64,000 nt of DNA from Papiliotrema nemorosa. Taxonomy: Eukaryota > Basidiomycota > Tremellomycetes > Tremellales > Rhynchogastremaceae. The position numbers and the translations under genes are program-made. The stretch lies in NCBI GenBank assembly GCA_032158125.1, contig JASKOT010000001.1:558001-622000 (forward strand), written 5' to 3'. Shown here piece by piece: positions 35,269-48,294 of this stretch. Under the pieces are notes generated by a model. The model was not told the origin of the DNA. It was given only the letters and a program-made list of their open reading frames with translations, and did no database searches. Position 1 is the stretch's first letter. Every line of letters starts with the position of its first letter.

Positions 35269-38200
35269 TCAAGAATCGTCCTCCATCTCTTCTCGGAGCT
35301 GATCGTCAGCAACTGATATACGCGTGGCAAAATCGATCTAACCATAGCAGCGAGCTCATCCTCCTCAGTTTCAACTTCACTGGGTTCATAATCGCCATTG
35401 GGGGCTCCTTCCTCGTCTCCTGCATTCTCTTCTGTTGCAGATTCACTCTCGCCATTCTCGGTCGAGTGTGGAGGGTCGAAAGGCTTCCTCTTCTTATCCT
35501 TCCATTGGAACCGGTTCTCTTCAGGCACCGAGTCCTCACCCGGCGGCATCAACAATGCTCTCGGTCTCTTGCGTGGCGGGCTGCTGACAGCGCTGAAACT
35601 TAGCGCATGCCGCTCATACGAGTCCACCACTTACTCTGGCGAAGGATCTTTGAAACTCTCTAGAGGAAGACTCTCCTCATCCGCATATCTCACCCTCTTT
35701 CTCGGAGTGCCAGGCATACTACCACCATCGTCGCTGTCTACACTTCCAGCCCGGCTTCCTGGCGGAGAGGCAAGGATAGATTTCGGTGGTGAGCTGGCTC
35801 GTCAGCCCATGATGGAGCATTGCAAGACGATTTACCTAGGTACATGACGACTCATGTTGTCCTCCGTACCGCCAAAGTCCGACTCATCATCCCCTATTCC
35901 TGCTTCAGCGCGTATCGAGGCCAGAAAGTCGTCGTCATCCTCGAATGTCTCCGCGTTGAAAGCTCCATCGCCATTCGCGTCCTCGTCGCCGGCTCCTCCA
36001 TCCTCTACGGGGGGAATGTCATCATTGGTTTGCAATTGTAGCCCAGCACCGATGATATTCGGTGTCGCCGAACCACTCGCAACTCTACTTTCCGTCCCTT
36101 GGTCTCCAGAAGATCGAGTACGATGCGCAAGATAAGGCGTCTCGTCTATCTTACTCCACAACGCTATGCACTGCTCGAACCAAGGTAAGAGGACCACACT
36201 TTTACCCATAGCCGCCGCTCGGAAGGCCTTCTCAGTCCCCTCACTTCTGATAACACAGTGGGTCGTCTGAGAAGTCACATCGAGTTGACATTCCGCACCA
36301 AAGATTTCCGCTTGTTGCCATTCCAACGAGTTTTGAGGCTTGACATGGCGCGGAATCACACCAGAGAAAACGATATGGCAATTCTCCAAGACAAAGGCTT
36401 TCATTTCGGGGATGATAGACTGCGAATCAGCGAGACAATGCAAAGTGGAGAAGACAGCGTACAGTGACATCGCAGTCTAGTGGTAGACGAGCTCCGGAGG
36501 ATCGGTCGCGTCTGTCTTCGTATGCACGGTAAAAGATATGGTGTATGCGCCTTAATATCTGCCGTGAGCGGATCCACTCATTCTGAGACTCACTTCGGCC
36601 ACACGATTCAGCTCATCATCGTATAAGTTGAGCACCGTCTTCCTAGCTCGAGTAGGTGAGCCAGGCGGAGTAGTTATCTTTGTCGAATGCTTTGCCTCGT
36701 CTTCTTCCTCGCCATCCTCCTTGACCTGGACATTTGATGCTTGCGATGCACCATTGGTGACATCGTTAGATTTGTCCTCGGGAATCGCTTGTGCCTCTTT
36801 CTCGTCCAGCTCAGCTTGCAACTTGGCAAGTGGCCTGGCCTGACTCTGTTCATCCAGCATCTTTGCTTGCGCGAGCTTGCCCTCCTCAGCTGTAGGCGTG
36901 GGAAGGTCTGCTTTCGGTGTCGTCGATCCGCCACTAATTGCTGAAGGTCCACTGGCATTCGGTAAAGGGGGAAGAAAAGCCGAGTTGACATCGCCCGTAC
37001 CTTGGAAAAAGGTGTCTGCATGTCAGCGCACCCTTCGTGGTTGTAGGATACTAACACGGTACAACCTTAACCAGGTTTGGCACATCGCTCCAGACGTCTG
37101 ATCGATCATCAATGACCACTACCATGCTCTGATCAGTTGGAAATAGCCGCTTCAGGTCTTTCGCATTGAAACCTGTACTCAGCATGAAAACTGATCGACC
37201 GGACAACTCACTGCCAGATTCATCGCGGCTCAATATCCGATCACCGAAGAACTCGCCCTTTGGATCCACTACTTTGCAAATGGCATCGGCGTATGTCCTA
37301 GTACCCATGGTGTATACATGCATTTCGTACTTTTCGCTCATGTCTTTCAGGAATTTGCCAACTCCAGGTCTGTTGTCAGTATATGAGCGGACTATTGAAG
37401 ACTGGACTTGCCTTGGTTTGGTATAGTACCATCTTTCCATATTTAGGCCTCCTACCCGCTTCGAATGCCCTGGAGGGAGATCATCCGCAATCTCGAACTT
37501 TGCCACGTCTTCCAGAGCCTCCTCGAATGGGTTCCTTTCAAGCTTGGCGGGCGATCCAGGCGGAGTTGTAGAGTCTGCTATTGGCGTAGCCTTACTCTTT
37601 CGTTTGCTCTGCTCAATCTCTGTCATCCACTCTCCTACCGTAGCATCCACTGTAGTATGTATAATAGTTTGATCAAGGTCGACAATGAGCGTCAACTTCT
37701 TTGCGGACAGAAGGGAGTCTCGTGATTGCGTTTCGAGTCTCTTCGCTTCCTACCGGGTAAGCTGGAGTCGAGATACGACTCACATTTGTCGAGACTGTGA
37801 CACCCATGGAGTCGTGTGACATCTCAAATACTTTCTTCGACGGCCCTGTCTGGGCTTCCTGATTTGGACGTGAGAGGTAGTCGTCGCTTACTATCAGCTC
37901 GAGCCGTCGTTTCACACCTGGTAGCTCACTTGTCCAGAGGTGTACCACAGATAGCACACATTCCACCGAATTGGATGCTATGGTCGCAGGGTTGTTGGAC
38001 ATGAACCACGGTTTTTCTGCATCATGAGCTCTGTGATGCCGTCTTTGTCGCAACCTACCCGACCTGATTCCTATCGATGATAGTTCCCGGCTGTATCCAG
38101 TCCTCCCAGTGTGTCAACTCCCCCTGTAGCTCGCTGTCCCAAGTACCGACCATATCACCTTCTTTGGCATCTTTGTCGCCCGGCTGGGGTGGTAGACCCT

Positions 38201-38372
38201 TGTTACGCCTGTCCAAAGCTTTCAAAGAAGATGAAGAGGTGAAAGAGTATTCAAATAATGGTGATCCTCGGTTGACCTGCGCGGATGTAGGCGATGATAT
38301 CCGGGATACAGTTATAGGGTAGGGGAGAGAGGCCGGAAGGGCGATAGGGGTAGGCCCATTACCTGTCTCCAT
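35269..38372 (-). CDS. FCP1: RNA polymerase II CTD phosphatase Fcp1
   Basis: Start ATG at 38372 (METGNGPTPIALPASL). A small zinc-finger-like motif is made by CDHSIQFGGMCAICGTPLD, followed by the FCPH catalytic domain with LIVDLDQTIIHTTVD (the DxDQT nucleophile motif), HVYTMGTRTYADAICKVVDP, and VVVIDDRSDVWSD. After an acidic linker comes a BRCT domain (VLENCHIVFSGVIPRH; KSVVLLPWFEQCIALW). The C-terminus is acidic and ends DELAAM joined to LREEMEDDS, the TFIIF-binding tail typical of Fcp1; the stop at 35269-35271 follows a GTTAGA-type donor. Fcp1 removes phosphate from Ser2 of the polymerase tail to recycle the enzyme. Many short introns are present. Confidence 0.9.
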
Positions 38373-39587
38373 CACGCATCCAAGGTTTCGAGGTATGTAG
38401 AGATAGCTGAGACTGATTCCTATCGATCTGTGAGCATAATGTTGTGCTTGTGTAGGGTGAGAGTGATGTTGCAAGAGGTTAGATTGCGAGTGGAGGATAT
38501 ATATACGTTGGTCCAGCGCCCAACCCGTCATGTGCGGCGAAGACCGCCTTTGGTGTGCGTGGCGGAAACAGGAGGGTCAGTGCGCTCAAGCGATCAAAGG
38601 TATCCCGCCTTCACCTCTGACCGGCACGCCTTACTTTCTCAGCGATGACAAGGACGGAGATCGAGCCAGAGCTGGAGCCCAAGGGAGGAACTGTCCAACG
38701 GGTGAACGAGGGTTCGACATCCGTGACGCCATGTGCATATCCCGACTCCTGCACCGTCAAGGCACGCCTCGTTCCCCGCCGTATAGCCTGCAATTGTTTC
38801 TCTCGATGTCACCTGTATATCTGGCTCACACGTCCTCTTACTCCATCCGAGACGTCACAAGGGAAAGAGATCGGCCGTACTGTTATAGCAAGTGACTCGA
38901 TGTACTCGCCACTGATATCCAGGCACATGGAGGCAAACTCAAGTTCTTCCACCATCCTCATGAGCTGGGCGGCATAAAGCCGGTGCCCGACATATGTTAC
39001 GCCCTCGTTGCCCTTACTCTTGAGGTTCTGGCACTGGAGGTACTGCCGCCTCCCATTCGGTGAATCATCACTCCTTCGCAACTCTTCTCGGCGATACAAA
39101 CTGCCCATTCGCAAGGTCTCGACATGTCGATGTTCCTGGTACCACGGCCACCGTGGCCTTCCTTTCTTCCATTCCAGCTTCGGATAGCGACTTCTTCGAG
39201 GTCACTCAGAAACAGCGTACGGGAGAGCCACGAGGCTCAAACTTCTGCTCGGCAGGAAATAGCGGAGGAGAAGAGCACAATGATTCCGTTACCCTTACCC
39301 AGCCTTGGTGGCTCAGTGTCGAGTATCCGATGACTGCTGCCGTACCCTGTGATAGAAAGTGCTTCTAATATGTAGAGAACGAGCGATGTTAGAGAGCCGA
39401 TATTGTTTCCTGTAACGATAACACATGTGTGCTGTATGTGCCTCTTCTTAACAGGTATTTTCCTGTCGAAAGTTGGCGGAACATCAGAAGATGAGACGAG
39501 TATCGAGTCAGCCAACACGCAGCGCGACCTCCCTTCGGAAATCCCATAGCTGTATACGATCATGTCATCGCGTGCACTCACACACAC
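38373..39587. other. 1.2-kb interval with open segments but no confident gene
   Basis: The interval lies between two minus-strand genes. Open segments occur on both strands. Minus strand: 39222-38809 (includes YAAQLMRMVEELEFASM) and 39570-39237 (MIVYSYGISEGRSRC). Plus strand: 39060-39368 (DVPGTTATVAFLSSIPASDS), and an exon-like stretch 38913-39040 (AHGGKLKFFHHPHELGGIKP) preceded by a good CTGAT..CCAG acceptor. I could not join these into one consistent gene or recognise a domain. It may hold an unrecognised small gene, an old pseudogene or only promoter DNA. Confidence 0.35.
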
Positions 39588-40893
39588 CTAATCACTCTCG
39601 TATCCACCCAACAAGCCCGTTATGCCTGCTTTGACCGGTACCTTTCTCCTCCTCTCCTCCTCCGCTTGCTTCCTTGCCATCTCTGCGTAAAATTTGATAT
39701 TGTCCAACGCATCTCCTCCAAGCATACCATGAGACGATCCATTTGTTTCTCCCTTGGACTTCTTTGCCGGTCGCTCTTCTTCTGGTTCAGGGGAAGGTGC
39801 AGATGCCTCAATTGGATAAAAGTCCTCCTCATCGCCTTCTTCCAGTGCCCTCAATGCTTGTGTCGCTTCCACCAGGTTCTCATCCATCATTCCCGATATA
39901 GCTTTTTGACCTTGTTCCGTCAACCTCTTCTGCTCATCTATCTTTTCCTGCGGATTTGGATCCTCTGTCGCCCATCTAAGAAGTCAACTCCGCTAATGGG
40001 GCTGAAAAGATGACTGACCGAACGTTCAGAACCTCCTCCATATCGAGACTTTGGTTTGCCATGGCCTCCTTGGCAAAACTGGCATTTCCGTCGTGCTCGT
40101 AAGTGACGAACGCTATGCCTCGATTGTACAATATGTTCCCTGATCTGTCAGCGTGACTGTGATCAAGCATGACAGCTTGGCTCACATTTGACAATCTTGC
40201 CCCATTCACCAAAATGCCGCAAGAGGGTTTCCTGCGTCTGTGCCTTGTCTGGACTCTCCTGTATTTTCGAGATATACAGCGTCCTGTTCACCCGGTTGAA
40301 AGATCCCACACCTCCCATGTCATCTCGATAGTCCGCGTGTTTTTCTCTCCCAAAGCAGTCTTTCGAGTGATCTATCAGACTAGCTAACCTGTTAGTCTGA
40401 TGTTCCGGGACTTGGAAACGATGCTTACTTGAAGGTAGTGGAAGTCGATGCAGGAAATTACACTCGTGCCTGCATCGTGAGTCTCGCACCGCGACTTTGT
40501 AAGGGGAAGTACGCACCCGTATGGGCAGCATCCTCTAGCGAAGAAAAGGCAGCAGAACTTGTTCCCTGTAGCATCCGCCCTCGTGTAACCTGCATCCCTC
40601 GAAATGACACATCGAGACTGTGAGAGCTTCTTGCTGTAGTCGTCAATCTCAGTCGACACTTTCAGAGAAGTAAAGACTGCTTACTTTGCCAAAGCGTCCT
40701 CCTTGTCTCCACCGGCCCACTTGTTGTACCAGAAGTCTTGCGATCAGCGAGATAATTCACTCGACAATGTATACGACCTACTGTATTCTTTTCCTGGTTG
40801 AGGCCCCTCGCTCTTGTCAATATCTCCCGGCTTGACCTGTTTCCTCGCCGGTCTTAGCTTCCTCTTCGCGGTCACAGCAGTCGAGTCTGACAT
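39588..40893 (-). CDS. CWC2: Pre-mRNA splicing factor Cwc2 (CCCH zinc finger plus RRM)
   Basis: Start ATG at 40893 (MSDSTAVTAKRKLRPARKQV). The torus-type CCCH finger is visible once an intron is removed: CCLFFARGCCPYG joined to HECNFLHRLP. An RRM follows, with RNP-like stretches RTLYISKIQ and GIAFVTYEHDGNASFAKEAM, then WATEDPNPQEK and an acidic Ser/Pro-rich C-terminus ending GITGLLGGYESD. Cwc2 belongs to the Prp19-associated complex and contacts U6 and the catalytic RNA core of the spliceosome. It is divergent from SKI2 with a 185-bp promoter gap. Several introns of about 45-60 nt were seen. Confidence 0.92.
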
Positions 40894-41078
40894 TCTCGGT
40901 GGGTATAGATGTCAACAGAGACAAGCTGGACAGAATGTCGAGACTTGGTCGAATTGGGTGGCAAGTTGAAACGCCTACAGTCGGCGATCGCCGCTCTCCG
41001 TCATGCAATTCCAGTCGATCCGATCATCTTTCCAACCCATAGGCATCCTCTGCAGACGAGCGGAGCATAAAGGGGGCC
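40894..41078. promoter_or_regulatory. Bidirectional promoter interval, CWC2 / SKI2
   Basis: 185 bp separate the two divergent start codons. No TATA element recognised. Confidence 0.45.
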
Positions 41079-44000
41079 ATGTCTAACGCAAAAGACTCCG
41101 ACAAGGAGTTTTTGGATGTCCTACTGGCAGCTTCGGATCCTGCGAGCTCAAAGGGACTCTCAGCGGACGATCTAGCTATTTCTTTGGGTATAAACGACCT
41201 TCCCTCTGCCGATGAGGCCATCGCGAAAATCGAGCAAACCGTATTGGCGCCTGTCAAAGATCTGAGCGGCAGCGAGCTCTACAAATGGCAAATGTAGGTG
41301 TTCAGACTTCAATTTCATCATGCTTCCTGCGCATCAAGCTGGCGAATTTCCCATTGCTTACCTCGACCCCGTCAGCCCCATCATTCTCCTATTAGGTCGA
41401 TGATTGTGGGCTGTCTTCGACCTCTTGGAGAGACATGACACTAACATACTAGCCAACAGCCTATAAGTTTACCACCGCCTCCCTTCACCTTCAAGCCCCT
41501 TCCGGCTACACATACGGTTCTACCCAACACGAAAGGTCTTGATGCTCGATTTACTGGCTGGAGGGAAGCTCTCGCACCTCGGCCACCTGCTCATCCAGCA
41601 CTTTCCTCTTCCACCACTCGCGCTCCGGGAAACCTCCAAAACTTTGTGCGAGGGAAGGGCAACTATGCTCCGTTCCTTCCAGGAGGTCTAGAGCCGGACA
41701 CTGCATTGCAGCAGGAAGAAGAGGAAGAGGTTGAAGAAGAAGAAGAGGATGGGTGGAAGACTAGGGCGCCTGGGCTGAAACGAGGTGTCAAGTTATCTGG
41801 CGGTGAGCTGAGCCCCTGCATCCGTTAATCTTGCTTACGGTCCAGCTGACGAGTTCTTGGCGGAGATGCTTGGTTCGCAAAACATTACGTTGAAGGCCAA
41901 ACGCAGAAGGCGGGACGGCGAATCCTCACCTGTACTAGAGATATCGCGACTAGGCGATGAGGACGATATCGACGATGGCAGACGACCAAATGGCACGGAC
42001 ATACCAGGCAAGAAGAATATCGATGACCTCCTGCCCATCGGGGTGAGTATTGCACTTTAAGGACCCGCGAGAATACTTACCGAGCAGCGATTACCTGCTC
42101 CACCTGCGCCCAGGCGGAACTTCAAGGCTACGCCGAAGAAAGAATGGGCTCACGTGGTCGATGTCAATAAGGAGCTGGTCAACGTGAGTCATCACACGAC
42201 CTCAATCAGGAGAGTTTGACTAACGTGCAGTTCAACGAGCTGGTCCCGGAGATGGCCAGGACTGTGCGTTGTTGCCTCATCGCAATATCGCTGACTAACT
42301 CTCAGTATCCATTTACCCTCGACAACTTCCAGAAAGAAGCGGTGTATCGTCTGGAAATGGGAGACAGTGTCTTCGTTGCTGCGCACACATCGGCGGGTAA
42401 AACCGTGGTGGCTGAGTACGCGATCGCTCTCGCCGCCAAGCACATGACAAAGTGGGTCTCCCATGTAGCCGGAGCTGACTATATAGGGCTATCTACACCT
42501 CGCCCATCAAAGCCCTGTCAAACCAAAAATTCCGCGACTTCAAGACGACGTTTGACCCATCTTCGGTCGGTATCTTGACTGGAGATGTGCAGATCAACGC
42601 CGAAGGAAGCTGTCTTATCGTGAGCGTCAATGATGTTGTCAGAGTCCCGCTGAATTCTCAGATGACCACGGAGATTTTACGAAGTATGCTGTATAAAGGT
42701 GCCGACTTGATTCGTGACGTCGAGTTTGTTATTTTCGACGAAGTGCACTATGTGAACGATGCCGAAGTGAGTTGCCACGATCTGTAGCAGTGTTGACCAG
42801 CTCAGCGAGGTGTCGTATGGGAGGAAGTCATCATCATGTTGCCTGAACACGTCAATATCATCTTGCTTTCCGCAACCGTACCGAATACGAAGGAATTTGC
42901 CGACTGGGTCGGGTAGGCAGCCCGTCTTCGCTTTCCAGCACACAGTTGACATGCAGCCGAACCAAGAAGAAGGACATTTACGTCATTTCCACACCTATGC
43001 GACCTGTCCCTTTAGAGCATTTCCTCTGGGCAGGGAAAGACTTGCACAAAATTGTCGATTCAAAATCGAACTTCTTGGGGTCTGGGTGAGTTTGACTGTT
43101 TCATTCGTGAGAACGCTTATAAGCAGCTATCAGTCAGCTACCGAGGCTTTGCGCCGCAAGCAAGACAAGGAGAGAGAGGCGGCAGGTCTTCCGCCGGTTG
43201 TACGGACCGGAGGTCGAGGTGGTGCCCAGATGAAGGCCAAGGATCTGCCGACTGGTCGAACAGCACCTTTCACCAATGTGGGAGCTGGCCGAAATCACTC
43301 AAACCGAGGCGGCGGGATTAATGGAGCTCCTCGTGGTGCGCCCGGTGGGATGCGAGGACGAGGAGGGGGCTTCGGACCGCCATCCGGACGCAATTTCAAC
43401 TTGGACCAAAATGTCTGGACACATCTGATCAATCACCTCAAGAAGAACAAGCTGTTACCCGTCGTCAACTTCGTCTTCAGCAAGAAACGGTGCGAGGAAT
43501 ATGCGGCAAATCTTCAGAACATGGATTTGTGCGATGCCAAGGAGAAGTCGGAGGTGCACATCACATGGGAGAGAGCTTTGAATCGACTGAAAGGTGTGTC
43601 TCGTACTCTCCGAAAGATTGACTGACACCCAGGAACCGACAAGGAGCTTCCGCAAATCACAAGAATGAGAGAATTGCTCGGAAGGGGTATCGGCGTTCAC
43701 CACGGTGGACTGCTGCCACTTGTCAAAGGTGAGTCTGGCAAATCTTTCAGTGACCTCTAGTGGCTGATAGCGGCAGAGGTCGTTGAGCTCTTGTTCTCGC
43801 GCGGTCTTGTGAAAGTTCTTTTCGCCACAGAAACATTTGCGATGGTGAGTCAAGGATATTTCGAGCGTCGTCCAAGCTAATACGCAGGGAGTCAATATGC
43901 CGGCGAAGTGTGTCGTATTTGCTGGTATACGCAAGCATGATGGCCACTCTTTCCGAAATCTTTTGCCAGGGGAGTATACGCAGATGGCCGGACGGGCAGG

Positions 44001-45965
44001 TCGTCGGGGCCTCGACACCACCGGTACCGTAATTCTTCTGAGTGGAGACGAGCTCCCAGCGGTGAGCATTCAATGCGTAATGTTCTGACGTCAAGGTGAA
44101 AGATCTAACGGATATGATGCTTGGCGTACCGAACCGGCTGGCTTCGCAATTTAGGCTGACCTACAATATGATTCTCAATCTACTCCGTGTCGAAGCCTTG
44201 CGGGTGGAGGAAATGATCAAGCGATCCTTCTCAGAGAACGCGGCTCAAAAGCTGGCGCCTGAGCAACAGCGTCAAGTCGCACAGGTAAGTCATCAGTTCC
44301 CTGACCCACAGCGAGTCTGACGATCCAGACGGAAAAACAATTGGCTAGATTGCCAAAGGTTGATTGTCAACAATGCGGAGGGGATATCGGACCTTTCTAC
44401 GATCTATCACAAGAGGTTGTCAGGCTCAACACGCAGTTCACCATCAAAGCCTCGTTCGTGCTCAACGCCGGAAAGACCTTTGCACCGGGAAGGATCGTCA
44501 TACTTCGCAATGGCGTAAGTATACCTTGAACATGATGTCACAGCTCATGGCAGCGATTTGCAAGCAATCTCGCCGTCATCCTTCGAAACGCTCCTGCAGC
44601 AAGGGACGGCTCAAAGTCTGAGGGTCGCTCGTATCACGTACTGGCTCTCGTGAGCAAGCAACAACGGTCTCGCCGTGAAGGTAGATAGCACCGTGCCTTG
44701 ACCCGCTTTCGCTTATATCGCAGAACCCATCTCAGATTATCCACCTCTCTGGCCGCCTGTTCTTCGAAAAGGATCTTTCGGAGACCCAGCATGGGAGACA
44801 GCGGTAGTCGAGGCGAGCAGTATCGCATTCATGGTGGACCGACTTCTCACCGTAAGCAAAAGCCTGGCACGCGTGGGTAGCTAGCTGATGGCAGGTTGAT
44901 TCCTCACTGATCATCGACAAGAAATCGAAAGATGCTTGCCTACAAGTCATGACCGGGTTGAAGACCTTGCACGAGGAGCTATCGGCTCTACCAGAGCTGC
45001 CAGAGATCACGTGGTCCAGACTGCGAGATATCGAGTTCCAGGAGATGCTCAAACAACGATTCAGCTTGAGTGATCGGATCGCCAAACTGAAATGTCAACA
45101 CTGTCCTGACTTTGCTGAACATGTACGCGGATTCAAGCAGTGAAGAAATGTTGCTGACCCATAGTATGCGATTTTGCATGAAACCAAGAAAGTCGAAGCC
45201 AGCTTGACACAGCTGAAGCTGGCTCTTTCGGATCAGAATCTCGAGTTGTTGCCCGACTACGAGTCACGGGTCGAGGTGCTGAAGCGCTTGCAATTTATCG
45301 ATGATAATGCCACGGTTCTGTTGAAAGGACGGGTCGCTTGCGAGGTGTGTAGTTTGCTATATCTATGCGTATCTCGCGCTGATATCAGATCAACTCTGCG
45401 CCAGAACTTATTCTTACTGACCTGATCTTGGAGAATATCCTGGCGGACTACACGCCTCGAGAAGCGGTCGCATTATTGTCGATCTTCGTCTTTGTGGAGA
45501 AGAGCGACTCGCAGCCCCAGGTCCCGGCCAAGCTGCAACAAGGTCTGGAGCATATTTACCGAATCGCGGATGAGGTGGAACGAGAGCAAGATCGATGCTC
45601 AGTAGGATATGACGAGTTTACCGAGAAGTATAAGCCGGGCTTGGTCGAGGTAGTGTACGAATGGGCTGGGGGAATGGTCAGTCATTCCAGAACCGCCTCA
45701 GATGCAGTCTGACATCCAGCCCTTCCAACAGATCACAGATTTGACAGATGTACCGGAAGGAACGATTGTTCGAGTTATCACTCGGCTGGATGAGACTTGT
45801 CGAGAAGTTAGAGATGCTGCTAGAGTCATTGGAGATGCGGACTTGTTCACAAAGATGGAAGAAGCTCAAGCATTGATCAAGAGGGATATCGTATTTGCGG
45901 CCAGTCTGGTGAGTGATTGTGTGACGGGTCTGGTATGCTATGGCTAACTTTGGCAGTATCTATAG
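41079..45965 (+). CDS. SKI2: Ski2-type DExH RNA helicase of the SKI/exosome pathway
   Basis: The N-terminus ([20 protein letters not shown]) and Ski-complex-binding region precede a helicase core: motif [21 protein letters not shown], motif [16 protein letters not shown], motif [11 protein letters not shown], RecA2 with [20 protein letters not shown] and [14 protein letters not shown], and motif [22 protein letters not shown]. An arginine-glycine-rich linker ([19 protein letters not shown]) lies between the two RecA domains. The C-terminal helical region ends with [20 protein letters not shown], the conserved Ski2 end, reached by a final 48-nt intron. Ski2 threads cytoplasmic RNA into the exosome for 3'-5' decay. 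The gene has more than ten short introns; internal exon boundaries were not all fixed. Confidence 0.93.
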
Positions 45966-46699
45966 TCATTGCATCGCTGAGACAAACAATGCATTTTCCA
46001 TTTCTACTTTCCACTGAAAGATGGCTGCAGACGGCTGACGACCGCAATGATTGAGTTATGAGCGCCTGTGGTTGAGTCGGACCTTCGCTCCCAAGAAGAC
46101 CTTTACACCGACACCCGGTATCGATATGCCGGTAGTTATTTGGAGCGCTTACCACTATAATGAGCCGCGAAATGGGCCGAGGGCGTTAGTGTCAATCGGA
46201 GAGGACGGGCAGGACGAGCTGCTGATGTGCGGGAAGATCTAGACTTTAGCATCAGAGGTCTGGGCGCTCTGACTACTTTACATAATCCCGCAGGATCCTT
46301 GACACCAGGCGCTTCTTCTATACCGTGTCTGTGCGTGCTGAATGAGACGCTTTGAAAGCCTGTCAACCATACTCGGGGTTTGAGGTGGATTGATTGTTGG
46401 GAAATCGCTTTGACCTTGTTTCATTCGATCCTCTTGTCCCCTTGTCGCGTTTCTCCATGTCACTCATTGACACAGGTGATTGCTGATGATCCACTGATGG
46501 TCGCGATCAAGGGTGATCGGGAAGCATACGCATCAAGGATGTCAAGATCTGTCGTTCCGGAACAACGGTGCAAAAAGCTCGAGCCCACGGAGGATATATG
46601 TATGGTACTCATCTCTCAAAAAGGTCAATCATCCTCAGAAGACAAGATCAACATCGCTTCGATCGTACAGTAGCACTAGAAAGTTAGACATTACTGACC
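45966..46699. other. Intergenic, SKI2 3' end to DUF6534-like gene
   Basis: About 730 bp. A plus-strand frame at 46051-46242 (64 codons, including GIDMPVVIWSAYHYNEPRNG) stays open, but there is no family match or splice partner. The rest appears non-coding. Confidence 0.4.
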
Positions 46700-48294
46700 A
46701 TGTCTGGTTTTTTGAATGGTCTTCCGGGAGGTGGAACACCTGAAGAAACGCTGGAAAAATTTGCAAAGTTGCAAATGCAACATCACCCCGGACAGAATCT
46801 CGGTCCGATGATGATTGGGTGAGTTCTTGACACTTTGACACTGCAGGATTGAACACTGGTGGACAGACATAGCTGACGAGTTTGTAGGCTCGTATTGGAC
46901 CTGGTATTATTTGGGGTATCATACCACCAGTTCATGGTATTTCTGCGACACCCCGTACAAGATCGAAGATTCGTCCGATACCTCGTGGTACGTTGACCTT
47001 CTTCATGTAAGATTAGGACGAGTTGACAACCGATCTAGTTCTGGACGTTCAATGTGGGAACTGCGACTACGGCTTACGGGATCTACTACGTCTATGACTT
47101 GTTTGTCTCTGGTTTCGGACTGTAAGTTGGCACTGGTATTGCAGGTCTGATGATAAATGACAACAGATACAAAAATTTCCTCTTGACTGACAGTGAATAC
47201 CACCGTCCACACACGCCATCATGCTGTCTGTCGAGCTTCGCTGATGCTTCTTTAGAAGTTTCGATCTACGGAATACTCAGTACCGCCGTGACAATCCCTG
47301 TCCAGGTAGGTTCAATACTTTACCATATCCAAAAATAAAACTGATACAAGGTCTTCTACCTTGATCGAGCATACAAACTGTTTGGGAGGAAATGGTGGAT
47401 ACCGGCTGCAGCTGTACCATTGATGTAGGGAGAAGCCGCTGGATCGATTTCGGGGCAACTGACGGTCAGGCTTGGATCGATTGTCGGAGGGATCGCAGCG
47501 ACGTACTTTATGCGTGGTATGATCAACTTTGATCAACTCAAGGTGAGTCCTTGTCGCCCACTCGTCCAACTCAGTGTAGCAAAGATTGACGCTACAGCCT
47601 ATTCAGATATGTTTTTATCTTTGGGTAAGCTACCACTCACCTAAACCCTAATCTGCATCTATGTACAAGGTATGCCCGAGCTCATCCTCGCAGACAATCA
47701 TGACGGTATGCGCCGATCTATATCTGACCATCTTGATGCTCGTTGGTTTATCGAGAGCAAAAACCGGGTTTAACAGTACAGACGCGCTGGTCTCTCGACT
47801 GATCAGGTGAGTGTCAAGTCGTACGCGTACGTGGCTTATGGATGCTCATCCTAGGACATCTGCCGAGGCTCAGATTCCACCGACAGCAGGAGCAATCGCG
47901 TTCTTGATTTCGTATGCTATAGACCGAGAGGCAAAAATCAACTTCTTCTTCCCCATGATGTTGGGTAAAGTCTATGTCGTCTCCCTTTTGGGTGAGTAGA
48001 CAGGACTGATCAATGAGCAAGTGTGATGACTGATCTTTGATAGCCGTCTTGAACTTCAGGGTAGTGGCCACTCCCACCAACCTCATCACGGGTCCTCGAT
48101 TGATCGTCACGCCCGAAGACGATGATGAGACGGATGAAGCGTGCTGTCGATGGGGATCCAAGTCAAAGTCCGGAGGCCCTTTGACTGCCTCGGGCTTGGA
48201 GGGTGTGCATGCTAGTGGTGATGAGGACGAGTGGGCTATTCCGCTTAAGTCTCTTGGCCATTCTGCTACCATGGGCCACGAACTCAGTCACTAG
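46700..48294 (+). CDS. Seven-transmembrane DUF6534-like protein, copy 1
   Basis: Starts MSGFLNGLPGGGTPEETLEK. The protein is split by about nine introns of 40-60 nt; splices preserve similarity to the next gene. Membrane segments include LVLDLVLFGVSYHQFMVFLR, TAYGIYYVYDLFVSGFG, SIYGILSTAVTIPVQVFYLD, and, near the end, STDALVSRLIR followed by TSAEAQIPPTAGAIAFLISY and MMLGKVYVVSLLAVLNFR. The last pattern (Asp, Leu-x-Arg-Leu, and a final LLAVLNFR/NR) is that of DUF6534, a basidiomycete family of seven-helix membrane proteins of unknown function. The cytosolic tail is acidic and Gly/Ser-rich. Confidence 0.75.

Noticed and set aside
38705..38730. Possible tRNA T-arm (gggttcgacatccg)
   Set aside because: The flanking bases do not form a T-stem, and no acceptor or anticodon arm is found around it.
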